DNA of 64,000 bases from Malania oleifera. Lineage: Eukaryota > Streptophyta > Magnoliopsida > Santalales > Ximeniaceae. Under the pieces are notes generated by a model that searched no databases, was not told the DNA's origin, and was given only the letters and a program-made list of their open reading frames with translations. Where the stretch lies: assembly GCF_029873635.1 (NCBI RefSeq), contig NC_080422.1, positions 13,857,936 through 13,921,935 on the forward strand, in the 5' to 3' direction. Below, piece by piece: positions 1 to 10,322 of the stretch; within the stretch, counting starts at the first letter, position 1, and every line of letters begins with the position of its first letter. The translations under genes and the position numbers were made by a program.

Positions 1-300
1 TTTTCAAGTAACCCCTGCAACTAAATGGCTTCCTTAACAACCTCTGAAGCTGTCAAGTACTCTGTTTCTGTTGTAGACAAAGTAATGGTAGATTGTAAGG
101 TAGACCTTCAACTCACGAGACCATTAGCAAATGTAAAAACATATCTAGTAGTTTATCGACGTTTATTCATATCACCTGCAAAATCAGAATCCACATATCC
201 AACAACACATTGATCAATAGTATTATTATTCTCAAATACAATACCAATATCAATAGTACTCATAATGTATCATAAAATCCATTTCATAGCTTGTCAATGT
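1..300 (-). mobile_element. Ty1/copia fossil, RNase H end (runs off window)
   Basis: Read on the minus strand, this stretch resembles the C-terminal RNase H domain of Ty1/copia polyproteins: a 'GYVDSDFAGD' block, then 'TLSTTETEYLTASE', both near the family consensus. It is a fragment and is broken. It continues beyond the left edge of the window, so family and length cannot be settled. It is separate from the copia element at 974-8323, which has its own RNase H region. Confidence 0.7.
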
Positions 301-490
301 CCTTTACAGGGCAAATCGTAAACTATTTCAGGCATAAAGCAAACCGTTGATGGTAACAAGGCAAATCGTCGACAATTTCAGGCAAAGAGCAAATCGTCAA
401 TAAATTCATTCGTAACCATTGACAGTTTGTGAGACAGTTTTAGACAGAGAGCAAACCGTTGATAAATTCATTCATAACCATCGACGGTTT
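300..490. repeat. short degenerate direct repeats
   Basis: A block of short direct repeats built on 'gcaaatcgtc' or 'gcaaaccgttgat', with 'aattcattcrtaaccat' spacers, is seen between the copia relic and the orphan diterpene synthase exon. The longest visible repeat pair is about 80 bases apart (around 388 and 461). No coding content is seen. It may be LTR or satellite debris. Confidence 0.45.
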
Positions 491-532
491 GTATTCTGAA
501 GCTGACATCACCATCTTGGAGTGTAAATTTAA

Positions 533-807
533 TAGACGTGTTTGTACATTTTTTACAGTGAGGGGGACTTCTTCTGCTTCGCAGAGCAGTCAACGCAGGC
601 GGTCACCGGAATGTTTAACTTGTATAGAGCTTCTCAGTTGGTGTTTTTGGGAGGGAAGATACTTGAGGATGCCAAGAATTTCTCATGCAAATTTCTTAAA
701 GAAAAACAAGCTACCAAACAGCTCCTTTATAAGTGAATTATAATCAAAGACTTACCTAGGGAGGTATGTGTGTATATAAACACACACACACCCAAAGAGA
801 TACTTTA
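533..807 (+). pseudogene. orphan fragment of a CPS-like diterpene synthase exon (matches exon 8 of the pseudogene at 8940-16100)
   Basis: This stretch matches 11525-11803 closely, including the splice donor and about 55 bases of the following intron, with its CA-rich stretch and 'cccaaagagatacttta'. It encodes the segment that follows the DXDD exon in class II diterpene synthases (FNLYRASQLVF, then AKNFSCKFLKEKQATKQLL). The first third is shifted by one base relative to the other copy, so it is not a usable exon. No neighbouring exons are visible on either side: repeats lie to the left and the copia LTR starts 167 bases to the right. At the codon where the main pseudogene has TAG (11624), this copy keeps CAG. 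The two copies therefore decayed independently after duplication. Confidence 0.85.
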
Positions 808-973
808 AAATATTATTACAATATTTCTTAATATGGTTAAAAAAATAAAGAAAAATCAACTCTTAATAATGTGTAAAATTAATTAACCACGTGCAAGAGA
901 AAAAAAATCAATGTTGCCAAATTGAAACGTTCTAAAATGCCCAAGTAATTTTTTTTATTTTCTTTTTTTTTTA

Positions 974-1088
974 TGGGTGGAGGGGACACCCAGTCACTAG
1001 TTGTGACTGAAACTTTGTGAGTATTTGCACTCAATTGCAAAAACAATTTAATTCAATCTGAAAATAAATACAAAGGAATTCAAAAAGC

Positions 1089-1175
<87 letters not shown>

Positions 1176-1372
1176 TGGTTATTCACCCTCTCAACACCAC
1201 ATACTACATTGCACACACACACACATCTATTTATAGCTGATTCTAAATCAAAATAATCAATGATTGTGGCTAGTTGGTGAGGTTGGTGGACGCCGTTCAT
1301 CAGAAGCGGTTGGTTGGTGCAGCAGCCGTCGTCAAATTTTGCTACCACCGCAGTCAAGTTTACTCTTCAACA
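974..1372 (-). repeat. copia 3' LTR
   Basis: Direct repeat of 7992-8323. It holds a TATA-like GCTATAAATAG on the minus strand near 1240 and an 82-base CT tract at 1091-1172. That tract is about 65 bases longer than in the partner LTR and accounts for nearly all the length difference. Confidence 0.88.
1091..1172. repeat. (CT)41 microsatellite
   Basis: Uninterrupted CT dinucleotide run inside the copia 3' LTR. The partner LTR has only about 8 units (8109-8125). Confidence 0.98.
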
Positions 1373-1449
1373 TCCCCCTCTTAAACTTGACTCTCCTAGC
1401 TTTGTCATTCCTAGCATTGTCTTCAATCTCACAAAAATATCATGCCTGA

Positions 1450-3224
1450 GTGGCTTCGTGAAAATGTCAACAATCTAATCATGTATTCTACAAGATATCA
1501 ACTCCACTTCTTTTTTCTTGACATGCTCCCCGATAAAATGATACTAAGTATCAATATGTTTACTTCTTTCATGGTAAACTGGATTCTTCGCAAGTGCAAT
1601 TGTTGATCAATTGTCAATGTAGACTTCTGTGGGGCTATCTTGAAGAAATCTCAAATACTTTAGTACCTTACTGATCCATATACCATGACAAACAGCTAAG
1701 CTGGCAGCAACATACTCAACTTCACATGTGACAACGTTACGATGGGTGGCTTCTTTGATGACCATGTAAACACTGTATCTCCCATAAAAAATATGAATCC
1801 AGTTATGCTTTTTCTTTCATCAAGATCTCTTCCTCAATCACTATCTAAATAGTCGATAAGTTTGCAATCACCTCTTGATGAATAAAACATACCATCGATG
1901 ATGGTACCCTTGACATAGCGGAGTATCCTCTTTGCTGCATTCAGATAGGACTGGTCAGGGGTCTCTATGAACCTACTGACAAGTCCAACTCCATAGAGTA
2001 TGTCTAGTCTAGTGCACGTCAAATACCTTAAGCTTCCAACCAAACTCTTAAAATATGTGGGGTCAACATCTCCTTGTTCATTCTTTCTCAATTCCAATCC
2101 CATTTCAAATGGAGTTGTCACAGGATTGTATTTGTCCATCTCAAACTTCTTCAGCACTTCTTTTGTATAGTGTCTCTAGGAGATGAAGATTGCCTTCTCG
2201 TTTTGCACGACTTCTATGCTCAGAAAATGAGTCATCTGGCCCATATCCGTCATTTTGAATTCTTTGACCATGCTCCTCTTGAAAGTGGCAAACATCTCTG
2301 GATTGTTACCGGAGAAGATCAGATCATCAACATATAGGCAGGTAATCAACATGCTTCTGTCTGTCTCCATCTTCATGTATAGCGCATGTTCATAGGGACA
2401 CTTCTCAAATCCATTTTTCTGGAAGTAGTTATCAATCCTCAAGTTCCGCACACGAGGTGCCTGCTTCAAGCCATAGAGTGCTTTCTTCAGCTTGCACACT
2501 TTATCTTCTTTGCCCTTCTTCACATATCCAGGTGGTTAATCGATATAGGTCGCTTCTTCTAAAAAGTCATTCAGAAATGCTAATTTCACATCTAACTCGT
2601 AAATCTTCAATCCATTTAGTGCTGATAGTGAAATTAGTAATCTAATGGTTTCAATCTTGGCAACCGGGGCAAATATTTCTCCATAATCAATCCCTTCCTT
2701 CTGCTTGTAGCCTTTAGTGACAAGTCTTGCTTTATATCTCTGAACTTCTCCTTGAGCATTCTTCTTGGTTTCATAGACCCATTTCACACTAATAGTTTTA
2801 TAGCCCTTCAAGAGATTTGTCAACTCCTAAGTTTTGTTCTTCTTGATGGATTGAATCTCCTCATCCATCGCTTTTCTCCATTTGTCTTCTTCATTAGCTT
2901 CCTCAAAGCTAATTAGGTCGCTAGTCAGCAATAGACAGTATAGAGTAACATACTCTTTTATAGGTTCTGTAGTTTCATACAGATCAGTTAGATTACGGGC
3001 TCCTCTAGGCCTCATGTCTGAGATTTCGCGCTCAATTGGTGATGGAGATTTATTCCTCTGTGGTGAACCATATAGAGGTGTCTATAGCTCAGGAACTTGT
3101 GACTCGATAGCCACTTCTCTTTTCTGTGTGGGTTCTTCTCCTTTAAGCGTCAATTCCTCATCTTTGGAAGATTCAGCCCGGTCTTGGGTCAAGCTGTGTG
3201 CCATTAGCAACAATGACTCTCCGT
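1450..3224 (-). mobile_element. copia pol remains: reverse transcriptase and RNase H region
   Basis: On the minus strand the Ty1/copia RT is recognisable in several frames. Visible blocks are 'KARLVTKGYKQKEGIDY' and 'FAPVAKIETIRLLI', the fingers and first RT block. 'CLYVDDLIFSGN' is the YVDD catalytic box, and 'FLSIEVVQ' and 'RYLTCTRLDI' lie toward the C-terminus. The order is correct for copia. It is a fossil, broken in many places, and should not be annotated as a host gene. Confidence 0.9.
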
Positions 3225-4179
3225 CTACATGTGATGACTTGCTTAATTTCCACATTTTTTTTTTCTCCATAATATAATAAAATCAATATCACAAAACTCA
3301 GCAGATGATACAATGCAGAAGCCTAAGTAGCAGGAAACATACAATTATATACATCTCATTATACCATACATCACAATACCAGAGTTACTACAACCACTGT
3401 ATTTATATACACACAGTACACAACCCAAAAGATACCTTAGGGTCATCCCACAAAATACATCCGACCCTATCAAAACACTTACCCTTCTGGAAGGGCAGAT
3501 CAACCATACTAGATTAGCGGGCCTTTACCCGCTCTCCTATCAGGGGCTCTTGAAATATTTATGAAATTTGGGGTGAGAAACTTCTCATTAAGGGAAATAA
3601 ACTAATACTAGTGTGTGGCAACATGAGTATTCTGTGTTATACATATACCATATAGAAACATATTTAGTAAATTGTCATGTCATATCTGGGAAAACATATA
3701 TATCAACATAGCATAGCAGAACATACTGCATTTTCATAACCATATTTCATCTCATAAAATATAATACAAAAACATTCCTAGTAGTTAGCTGGCTATTGTC
3801 ATGTATTACTCCCACATGACTAGGTTGTGTGGCCTGAAGGCGGGACCTGACAATGGTTGGCTGATCACTGCCAAGTCAAGAGTACAGTCTGTAAGTCTGA
3901 TGGGTCTGCCAGACCTGGTCCATACACCAAGGGCGCTCACACACTTCTTAACAACCACATCAACCATCCAATCTCACACCACTCTGTACAGCGGCGTTAA
4001 CACAATATCATGATCATGATGACCATGGACACATAGCAACGGTACCATGCAAGTGTTAGCCTAGACCAAGCCAACCAGATTCTGATATCATAGAACATAT
4101 ACTGAAACTGTGATACATGGATATTTCATTTCATTAATTATCAAATCAATCATATCATTTTGCATATATACGTATATCA

Positions 4180-4440
4180 TGAAAATCATCGGCTCGTACG
4201 CCGGTATTTCACATTTTACCATAGCTTGGCCCATACACTGGCAAATCATATCCATAAGTTGGCCCATATGCCAAAAAACATATCCATAGCTTGGCTCGTA
4301 CACTGGAAAATCATATACATAGCTCAGCCCATACGTTGGCAAATCATATCCATAACTCGGCTCGTACGCCGACAAATCATACACATAGCTCGGCCCATAT
4401 GCCGGAAAATATATCAAAATCTCAACCCATACGTCGGTTT
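4180..4440. repeat. tandem minisatellite, about 32-bp unit, about 8 copies
   Basis: Inside the nested LTR. The unit is approximately 'catagctcggcccatatgcc' followed by 'ggaaaatcatat'. Copies differ by substitutions such as ctcggcccatatgcc, ctcggctcgtacgcc and ttggcccatatgcc. Open frames on both strands here are only products of the repeat. Confidence 0.85.
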
Positions 4441-4972
4441 TCCATTATAAAAATCCATATCATTAACACATTCAGTAATTCATAATAATTTCTACTCATG
4501 CCACACTAAACAGGTTTTTCGTATACTTAACATATCATCATTTTCAGTGGTATTTTCTCAAACAAAAGGCATATATAAATATATTTATTTTCCTGAAATC
4601 AAATGTTATAACAATATACATATTTTTCATAAAATATTAGCTTAGTTTATCCCCTTACCTGAGTCCTGAAAAGCCCCTAAAACAAACAGCCCCGCACCCG
4701 TAGGGTTCCCTGTTCAACACCCTGAAAACAACATTCCCCATAACTAAAGTTTAGTATTACTATGCATACTACGCTTTCTATAACTGTCAAATAGGCAAAT
4801 ACTAAGTAGAAAGCCTTAGCCTGGATTTGGGATGGTTTCCAACTCAGCCCCACCGTTGATCCGCTCTGACAAATTTGTAGAGAACTTTCCTAGGAGCGTC
4901 GTGGTGGCTTCAGATCGTTGAACCGGCGGAAATTCGGCCTAAAAACTTAGAGAGAATGAGGAGAAACTAAAG

Positions 4973-4975
<3 letters not shown>

Positions 4976-5012
<37 letters not shown>
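4976..5012. repeat. (GA)n microsatellite with G tract
   Basis: A GA run of about 13 units ending in nine G. Related LTRs carry GA tracts at the equivalent place (22844-22896, 52324-52376), so the tract is an ancestral feature of the family. Confidence 0.9.
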
Positions 5013-5065
5013 AGAGGTTTCTACGCACAAATGGGCTGAAAAATCACGTTTAGCATTATTTATAC

Positions 5066-5310
5066 TGCGGGATTCGTCGACGAGCCACATCACTTCGTCA
5101 ACAAGTTCTGTAGAAAGTTCATCGACAAATCTGAACCCTCATCAACGAATTTTAGACTTCCAAAAATCCTCTCTTGGTATCTTCTCATCGACGAGACAGA
5201 ACTTCGTCGACAATATCCTGAAGAACCCTCATCGACAAAACATATGTGTTCATCGACGAGGCCTGAAAAATTTCTTGGGATTATTCCATCCAAAATGCAA
5301 TGTTGTCGAT
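5066..5310. repeat. dispersed TCGTCGACGA-type short repeats
   Basis: About nine spaced copies of a partly palindromic motif (cgtcgacga, catcgacaaa, catcaacgaa, catcgacgag) within 245 bases of the nested LTR. No coding sense is seen. Confidence 0.6.
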
Positions 5311-5334
5311 GAACGCTTGAAACTTGACTTCTTA

Positions 5335-5860
5335 GTTCTTATTAATGATTTGAAGAAATAAAATGAAAAAGATTCCAATTTCCCGTCTTAAATGAGTGGA
5401 ATTCTTTGTTTATATATTCGAACCATGGTTGGTCATATTTCTCTTTATTGAGAAATTGAAGAAGCTATACAAGGGGTTTGTTAGGCCTGCTCTTATGGAA
5501 CCTAATCATAGAATTCTATGATACTGGTGGGAATTCGTGTCTTTCTGGTTCAACTAGGATCATAGTTCTTGGGATGTTATATTTCCTGGATTGGATTTCA
5601 TATTCGAATAAACCTCGTAATCGTAAGAAAGTCGTATTTTTCCTTTCTACAGGGACCAAGAGATTGGATCTAGCCATAAGAAGAATACTTGGTATAAATA
5701 ACTCACTTCTTGGTTTTCGACCCCTTCAGTCACTGCAAAACGAATGCCCCTGATCAGTGCAATGGGATGTGTCTATTTATCTATCTCTTGACTCGAAATG
5801 GGGAGCAGGTTTGAAAAAGGATCTTAGAGTGTCTAGGGTTGGGCCAGGAGGGTTTCTTAT
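5335..5860. other. probable plastid-derived DNA inside the LTR
   Basis: Base composition and style change abruptly from the AT-rich LTR sequence to a balanced, organelle-like one. The stretch 'caatgggatgtgtctattta' through 'ggttgggccaggagggt' looks to me like plastid spacer DNA of the inverted-repeat or tRNA-rich type, and 'aaccatggttggtcatattt' fits this too. It is recognised from memory, not by alignment, and the exact plastid locus is not identified. AT-rich LTR sequence resumes at about 5860. A short open frame (5478-5753) in it has no recognised function. Confidence 0.5.
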
Positions 5861-6062
5861 TAATTTGTTAATAATAATTAATTAATATTAATATTTAATT
5901 AATGTATATGTATATATCATTATTTAGTATTATTTAGTATTAGTTAGTAGTATTAGTTAGTATTAGTAGAATTAGAATGGAAATGATTGAAAAAGAATAT
6001 AATTGATATATATTATTATTTAATATAGTAATCTAATTAATACTACTATAGTAATAAATATA

Positions 6063-6097
<35 letters not shown>

Positions 6098-6326
6098 GTA
6101 TTATACAATTACAACAATTACACGGTAGTATAAAATTGTTTACTAAGTTAAAATTTATTTATTTAATTTGTAATTTTTATAATTTAATAATTTAAATAAG
6201 AATTTAAATTTTAAACATATTTAAACTTTAAACATAATTACTGCATCTCGATTGCCTCATTCTATTCCTGTTTCCATTTTCCTTTCTTTTCATTATTTAA
6301 ATACCATTATTCTTCGGGTCGTTACA
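5861..6326. repeat. AT-rich end of the nested LTR, with (AAT)n tract
   Basis: Very AT-rich sequence of the sort found near the ends of the related LTRs, with a clean (AAT)n microsatellite at about 6063-6099. It ends at the LTR terminus GTTACA. No genes are seen. Confidence 0.7.
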
Positions 6327-6331
6327 CTACA

Positions 6332-7330
6332 TGTTCAGTTTCGGCAAGGTTAGCCTCCTCGCTAACCTTTTCTTGTTGTCGCCCCCAACACTCATTGCTA
6401 TAGTATCCGTACTTATAACATTTGTAGCATTGAATGTTTCTTTTGTCTATGTTTTAGTGGTTATTGTATCCCCCTCTTCTTCCTTGTCCTCTGCCTTGTG
6501 GAACATAGTTTTGTTGATTAAGTCCTTCTCTAATGGGACCTCTTCCGCCTCTGCCACCTTCTCTAGATTCAAAGTTTCCATAATTTCTTCCACGAGATCC
6601 TCGATCTCGTCCTTTTCCTTGCTGTGACGTCCCCCCTCTGTCATATCTATCTGCAGTAAGGGACAACTTCGTTTGGAGGGCTTGCTCCAGTGCTTTATCA
6701 TTACTCCTTCTGTTGACTTTCTGCTCATGGGCTTGGAGTGAACCCACAAGTTCTTCTACAAAAATGGTTTCCAAATCTTTTGTTTCTTCCATGGTCACAA
6801 CTATATAATCAAATTTTGGATCCAAAGATCGCAAAATTTTCTCACAAATTCTCTCGTCATTGAGAGTCTCTCCATTTCTTCTCAGTTGATTTGATACTAC
6901 CATAACTCGTGTATAATAGTCAACAATAGATTCAATAGATTTTATTTTTAAAGATTCGAAATCATCTCGCAATGTTTGAAGACGAATCTTCTTCACTTTG
7001 TCTGCACCTTTGTGTGTTCGCTGGAGAGAATCCCAAACTTCTTTGGATGTCTTGGCGGAGGCGATGATTTCAAACGTGGCCTCATCAAGGCCTTGGTAGA
7101 TTATAGACTTCGCCTTGCAATCCTTCTTTCAATCGGCTCGCAAGATCGTTCTTTGAGCATCAAACATAGTTGTTTCGGCTTCTTTTGATGTGCTTTATCT
7201 GTATTCATCTTCAATGATGTCTATGACATCCTGAGCACCTAGAAGGGCTCTCATTTGAAAAGATAAACTGTCATAATTCTCCCGGGTCAACTTTGGAATT
7301 ACCGCTTGTATAGTACCATTAGCCATCAAA
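6332..7330 (-). mobile_element. copia gag remains
   Basis: The minus strand encodes a copia-type gag. A UBN2-like body carries 'VDYYTRVMVVSNQLRRNGE' and 'EKILRSLDPKFDYIVV'. An Arg/Gly-rich tract follows, then a CCHC-type zinc knuckle beginning 'CYKCYKYG'. The block order is that of intact plant copia gags. It lies directly downstream of the primer site and 5' LTR. It is a fossil and is broken. Confidence 0.88.
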
Positions 7331-7991
7331 TTTAATATATCAAAACAGAGTAATGAAGATAGATTTTGACAAATATGATGCCATCAATGTGTTCAGAAGG
7401 TTGAAAAACCTTAGGAACTGATTTTGGGTTGTAAAGAACCGGTCCAAAATCACTGAACCGGCCAAAAAATTCTAGACTAGTTTTTTCTTTAAAAAAAAAC
7501 GGTTTGACTTAACGGATTAAAACGGCATTAGTTGTTACCATTAAGGCCACATGGTAGATTCTGCGCGTGCCGTGTGTCGGCGGCTGGACGCGGGTCGGAA
7601 GTAGGGTCGGGTCGTGCTCGCGGGGCAGGAGCCGCGTTTCTGGGCTAGGTAGATGGATGCAGGTTGCAGGTCGGGTTTATGGGTCGGATCACATCAGGTG
7701 GGCGGAGAAGACGCATGCGGGCTCGTGAAGCCGACCTTCGGAATCCTTGTTGGCGCGTGCAGCGAGTGGGGAGGACGTTGAGTTCGCTGGCGGCGCGTGT
7801 GAGCACGTGTAGATTCTTCCGGACTCTGTTTGAGACTCAATTTTCACTGTTAGAATCGTCTCGACACAAATTTTATACTGGTAGGCTCAATTTTGGATTT
7901 TAAGCAACTTCAAATCTGGGAAGAAAATTGAATTTCTCCTATGTTCGCCTTTGGTGAATTTCGACGTTCCTGGACGCTTTGAAACCACTGA
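7331..7991 (-). mobile_element. copia untranslated leader between 5' LTR and gag
   Basis: No coding similarity is seen. The sequence is unusually GC-rich around 7560-7810, with ggcgcgtg and cgggtcgg motifs. The primer binding site lies at its right edge (7976-7987). The open frame at 7664-7903 is a by-product of the GC-rich composition. Confidence 0.6.
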
Positions 7992-8323
7992 TGGGTGGAG
8001 GGGACACTCAGTCACTAGTTGTGACTGAAGCTCAGTGAGTATTTGCACTCAATTGTAAAAACAATTTAATTCATTTTGAAAATAAATACAGAGGAATTTA
8101 AAAAACAACTCTCTCTCTCTCTCTCACTAGTTATTCACCCTCTCAACACCATATACTACTTTGCACACACACATACATCTATTTATAGCTGATTTTAAAT
8201 CAAAATATCAACGATTGTGGCTGGTTGGTGAGATTGGTGGCCGTAGTTCAACAGAAGCGGCTGGTTGGTGCGACAGCCGTCGTCAAATTTTGCTGCCACC
8301 GCCGTCAAGTTTACTCTTCAACA
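7992..8323 (-). repeat. copia 5' LTR
   Basis: Direct repeat of 974-1372. It contains a short CT tract (8109-8125) and the same TATA-like motif on the minus strand. It lies immediately beside the primer binding site. Confidence 0.88.
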
Positions 8324-8939
8324 TTTTTTTTTTAATCAAACAAAAGCTAGATAATAGGTATGACATAAGTAAACAGGGAATAGTATATAAGACAATAAAT
8401 GGTTGAAACATATGATTTTAGGAGGGATTATTCGTCTTCCTAGTTTTTGATACAAAAACTTGTGTTTGCTTGTAATTGTGTCCAAACATTTGGTCGATTT
8501 CTTAAGCCTATTAATTTTAATTTCATTTAAGTTCCTTCAAGGAATTTTAAAAAAAAAAAATTATGCGATCATTTTTCTACCCATCTTCAATGTTTGTCCT
8601 TTTTTGCATGTCAAATTATACTCATACAAATGAGAAAAATACTTTAATCTGAATATTATTAATATAATTTCACACCATTTTAACTAATAGATTCAGGCAT
8701 TAAAATAACATTTTGTAATTAGTAGGTTTAAATTTCTTATAAAAGAACCGTTACTTTTAAGTATACTGTATACACCGCTTTGCATGTTAATTTCTTAATG
8801 TTTGTCCTTTTTTAATTCAAAAGTAATACAAAACTTTTGACATATTCACATTACGTGAGTTTTGACATATTTTTTTATATTCAAAAGTGTATATTCACAT
8901 TCATATTTAAGCATGCACAAAAATTGATTGTGCATGCAG
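8324..8939. other. AT-rich flank upstream of the diterpene synthase pseudogene
   Basis: No first exon with a transit-peptide-like reading frame is found between the copia element and exon 2 of the pseudogene. The sequence is AT-rich and carries no recognised repeat. Confidence 0.5.
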
Positions 8940-9171
8940 AAAACAATGGGATACAGTGGCAGGAGATTGTGGAGGATGACATAGAAGGGAAAGCTCCATA
9001 GGTAATTTTAATTTCTCCATTTGACTCATTTTATTTTACTCTCTGTGAGCAATGGAAGCTCCTAATGAGTATATAAACAGTCTTAGCCGATGAGTAAATT
9101 GCATTTGTTGATCTTCAAAAACGAAGAATTCATTTCTAGTAAGCGTGAGCACTCATTGATTATGCCCAAAC

Positions 9172-9175
<4 letters not shown>

Positions 9176-9222
<47 letters not shown>
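9176..9222. repeat. (TA)n microsatellite
   Basis: TA dinucleotide run in the first visible intron of the diterpene synthase pseudogene. Confidence 0.95.
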
Positions 9223-9223
<1 letters not shown>

Positions 9224-10110
9224 GATTTTGATTATGTCTTTGGGTTGAAATGAATGATTAAAGTTTATGTATTGAATCATGAGATGAAGGAACGCGTTGA
9301 TAAAATAAGATCAATGTTGGGATCAATGGGAGATAAAGAAATAACAGTATCAGCCTACGACACAGCATAGGTTGCTCTTGTGGAAGATGTCAATGGGAGT
9401 GGTGCTCCTCAGTTTCCATCTAGCCTTCAGTGGATCGTCGAGAATCAACTTTCCGACGGTTCCTGGGGTGACCATTTGGTGTTTATCGCCCACAATAGGA
9501 TCCTTAACACAGTAGCTTATGTGATTGTTTTGAAAAAAATGGAATACTCATCACGACAAATTCAAAGAAAGTGAGAACTACAATAGTTTTTTACACGACA
9601 AGTTCTTAAATTAAATTTCATTACGCAATGCATTTCGCTCCTTTTAACAATATCTCAATATTGAAATTTAAACTTTTGGAAGTGAATTGGGATTTTGTAA
9701 AATTTTAGAGAATTTTTTAATAAAATTTATATATTTTTTTCATTGATTAATGTGCAGATTAAGTTAATTAATTAATTGGCAACTTTGTTATGATAGGAAT
9801 GTCATTCATCAAGGAAAACACAAGCAAGCTTGAAAATGAGAATGCTGAGCACATGCCGATTGGTTTCGAAGTTGCTTTCCCGTCGCTCGTTGAAATAGCT
9901 CAAAAATTCGATATCAAAATCCCTATTAATTCTCCTATCTTGCAAGAAATCTATGCAAGAAGAGATCTAAAACTCACAAGGTAGTTTCAAAATTTAAACT
10001 TCAAGCCTAGAAACACCTACTATGTCATTTATTTCAGCCTCAACGCCTCTACTATGCTACTATTAGTACTATGTAATGTATATCGAGAATTTATCATATA
10101 AAAAATGAAA

Positions 10111-10322
10111 AAGGTCCAACCAAGTTGGCTCAAGTGGTAAGGACGACTTGTGACTTTGGTAACCCTAAGGCCACGAGTTCGATTCTCCCTTGAGAGTTTA
10201 CTCCAGTGAATTATCAGGGATGCGTCAATGGGCAAGCAGCTTCCACCCTTAGGTTTGGTGTCGCATCATAGTGTCCAAAGTGACGCGATGATGGCTGGAG
10301 TCCCGAATTATCGAAAAAAGAA
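10111..10322 (+). mobile_element. tRNA-derived SINE
   Basis: The left part resembles a tRNA with an A box (TGGCTCAAGTGG) and a B box (GAGTTCGATTCTC). A non-tRNA body follows, then an A-rich tail (cgaaaaaagaaa). Flanks suggest a target duplication, atgaaaaaggtc before and atgaaaaagtc after. It sits in the pseudogene intron between the exons ending at 9980 and starting at 10572. A second copy lies at 63005-63185. It is not a tRNA gene, because no acceptor-stem pairing is evident. Confidence 0.82.

Larger units (their letters stand above)
3230..6326. mobile_element. large LTR (solo) of a gypsy-type family, inserted in the copia gag region
   Basis: The segment starts TGTGATGAC and ends GGGTCGTTACA. 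It is flanked on both sides by the 5-base repeat CTACA (3225-3229 and 6327-6331), the target-site duplication of an LTR element. Coding similarity to copia resumes directly on both sides. No internal polyprotein region is seen, so it reads as a solo LTR. Related LTR-like segments occur at 21595-23070 and 49888-52790, sharing a 'gaaatattt...gtgagac...ctctcagtaag' block and a 'gaccaggttgtgcgacc' block. Assignment to gypsy rests on LTR length and termini, not on coding sequence. Confidence 0.75.
974..8323 (-). mobile_element. Ty1/copia LTR retrotransposon fossil with both LTRs, carrying a nested LTR insertion
   Basis: The element lies on the minus strand. Its two LTRs (974-1372 and 7992-8323) begin TGGGTGG and end CTTCAACA on the plus strand. 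Next to the 5' LTR, minus-strand bases 7987-7976 read TGGTTTCAAAGC, ten of twelve matching the initiator-Met tRNA primer site. Next to the 3' LTR, 1373-1384 is a polypurine tract on the minus strand. Recognisable coding parts are gag (6332-7330) and RT/RNase H (1450-3224). By eye the LTRs differ at roughly 7-9% of positions, excluding the CT tract, so the insertion is old (millions of years). It is broken with many breaks. A 3.1-kb LTR of another family has inserted into it. No clear target-site duplication can be read because both flanks are T-rich. Confidence 0.9.

Noticed and set aside
4088-4485. overlapping frames on both strands with Tyr/His-rich repeats
   Set aside because: They follow from the 32-bp minisatellite, whose unit length and composition keep frames open on both strands.
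5478-5753. 91-residue plus-strand frame
   Set aside because: It lies in the organelle-like insert and matches no plastid protein I recognise. It is most likely spacer DNA.
10115-10190. tRNA gene on the plus strand
   Set aside because: A and B box sequences are present, but the ends do not pair as an acceptor stem and the similarity continues into a SINE body with an A-rich tail.
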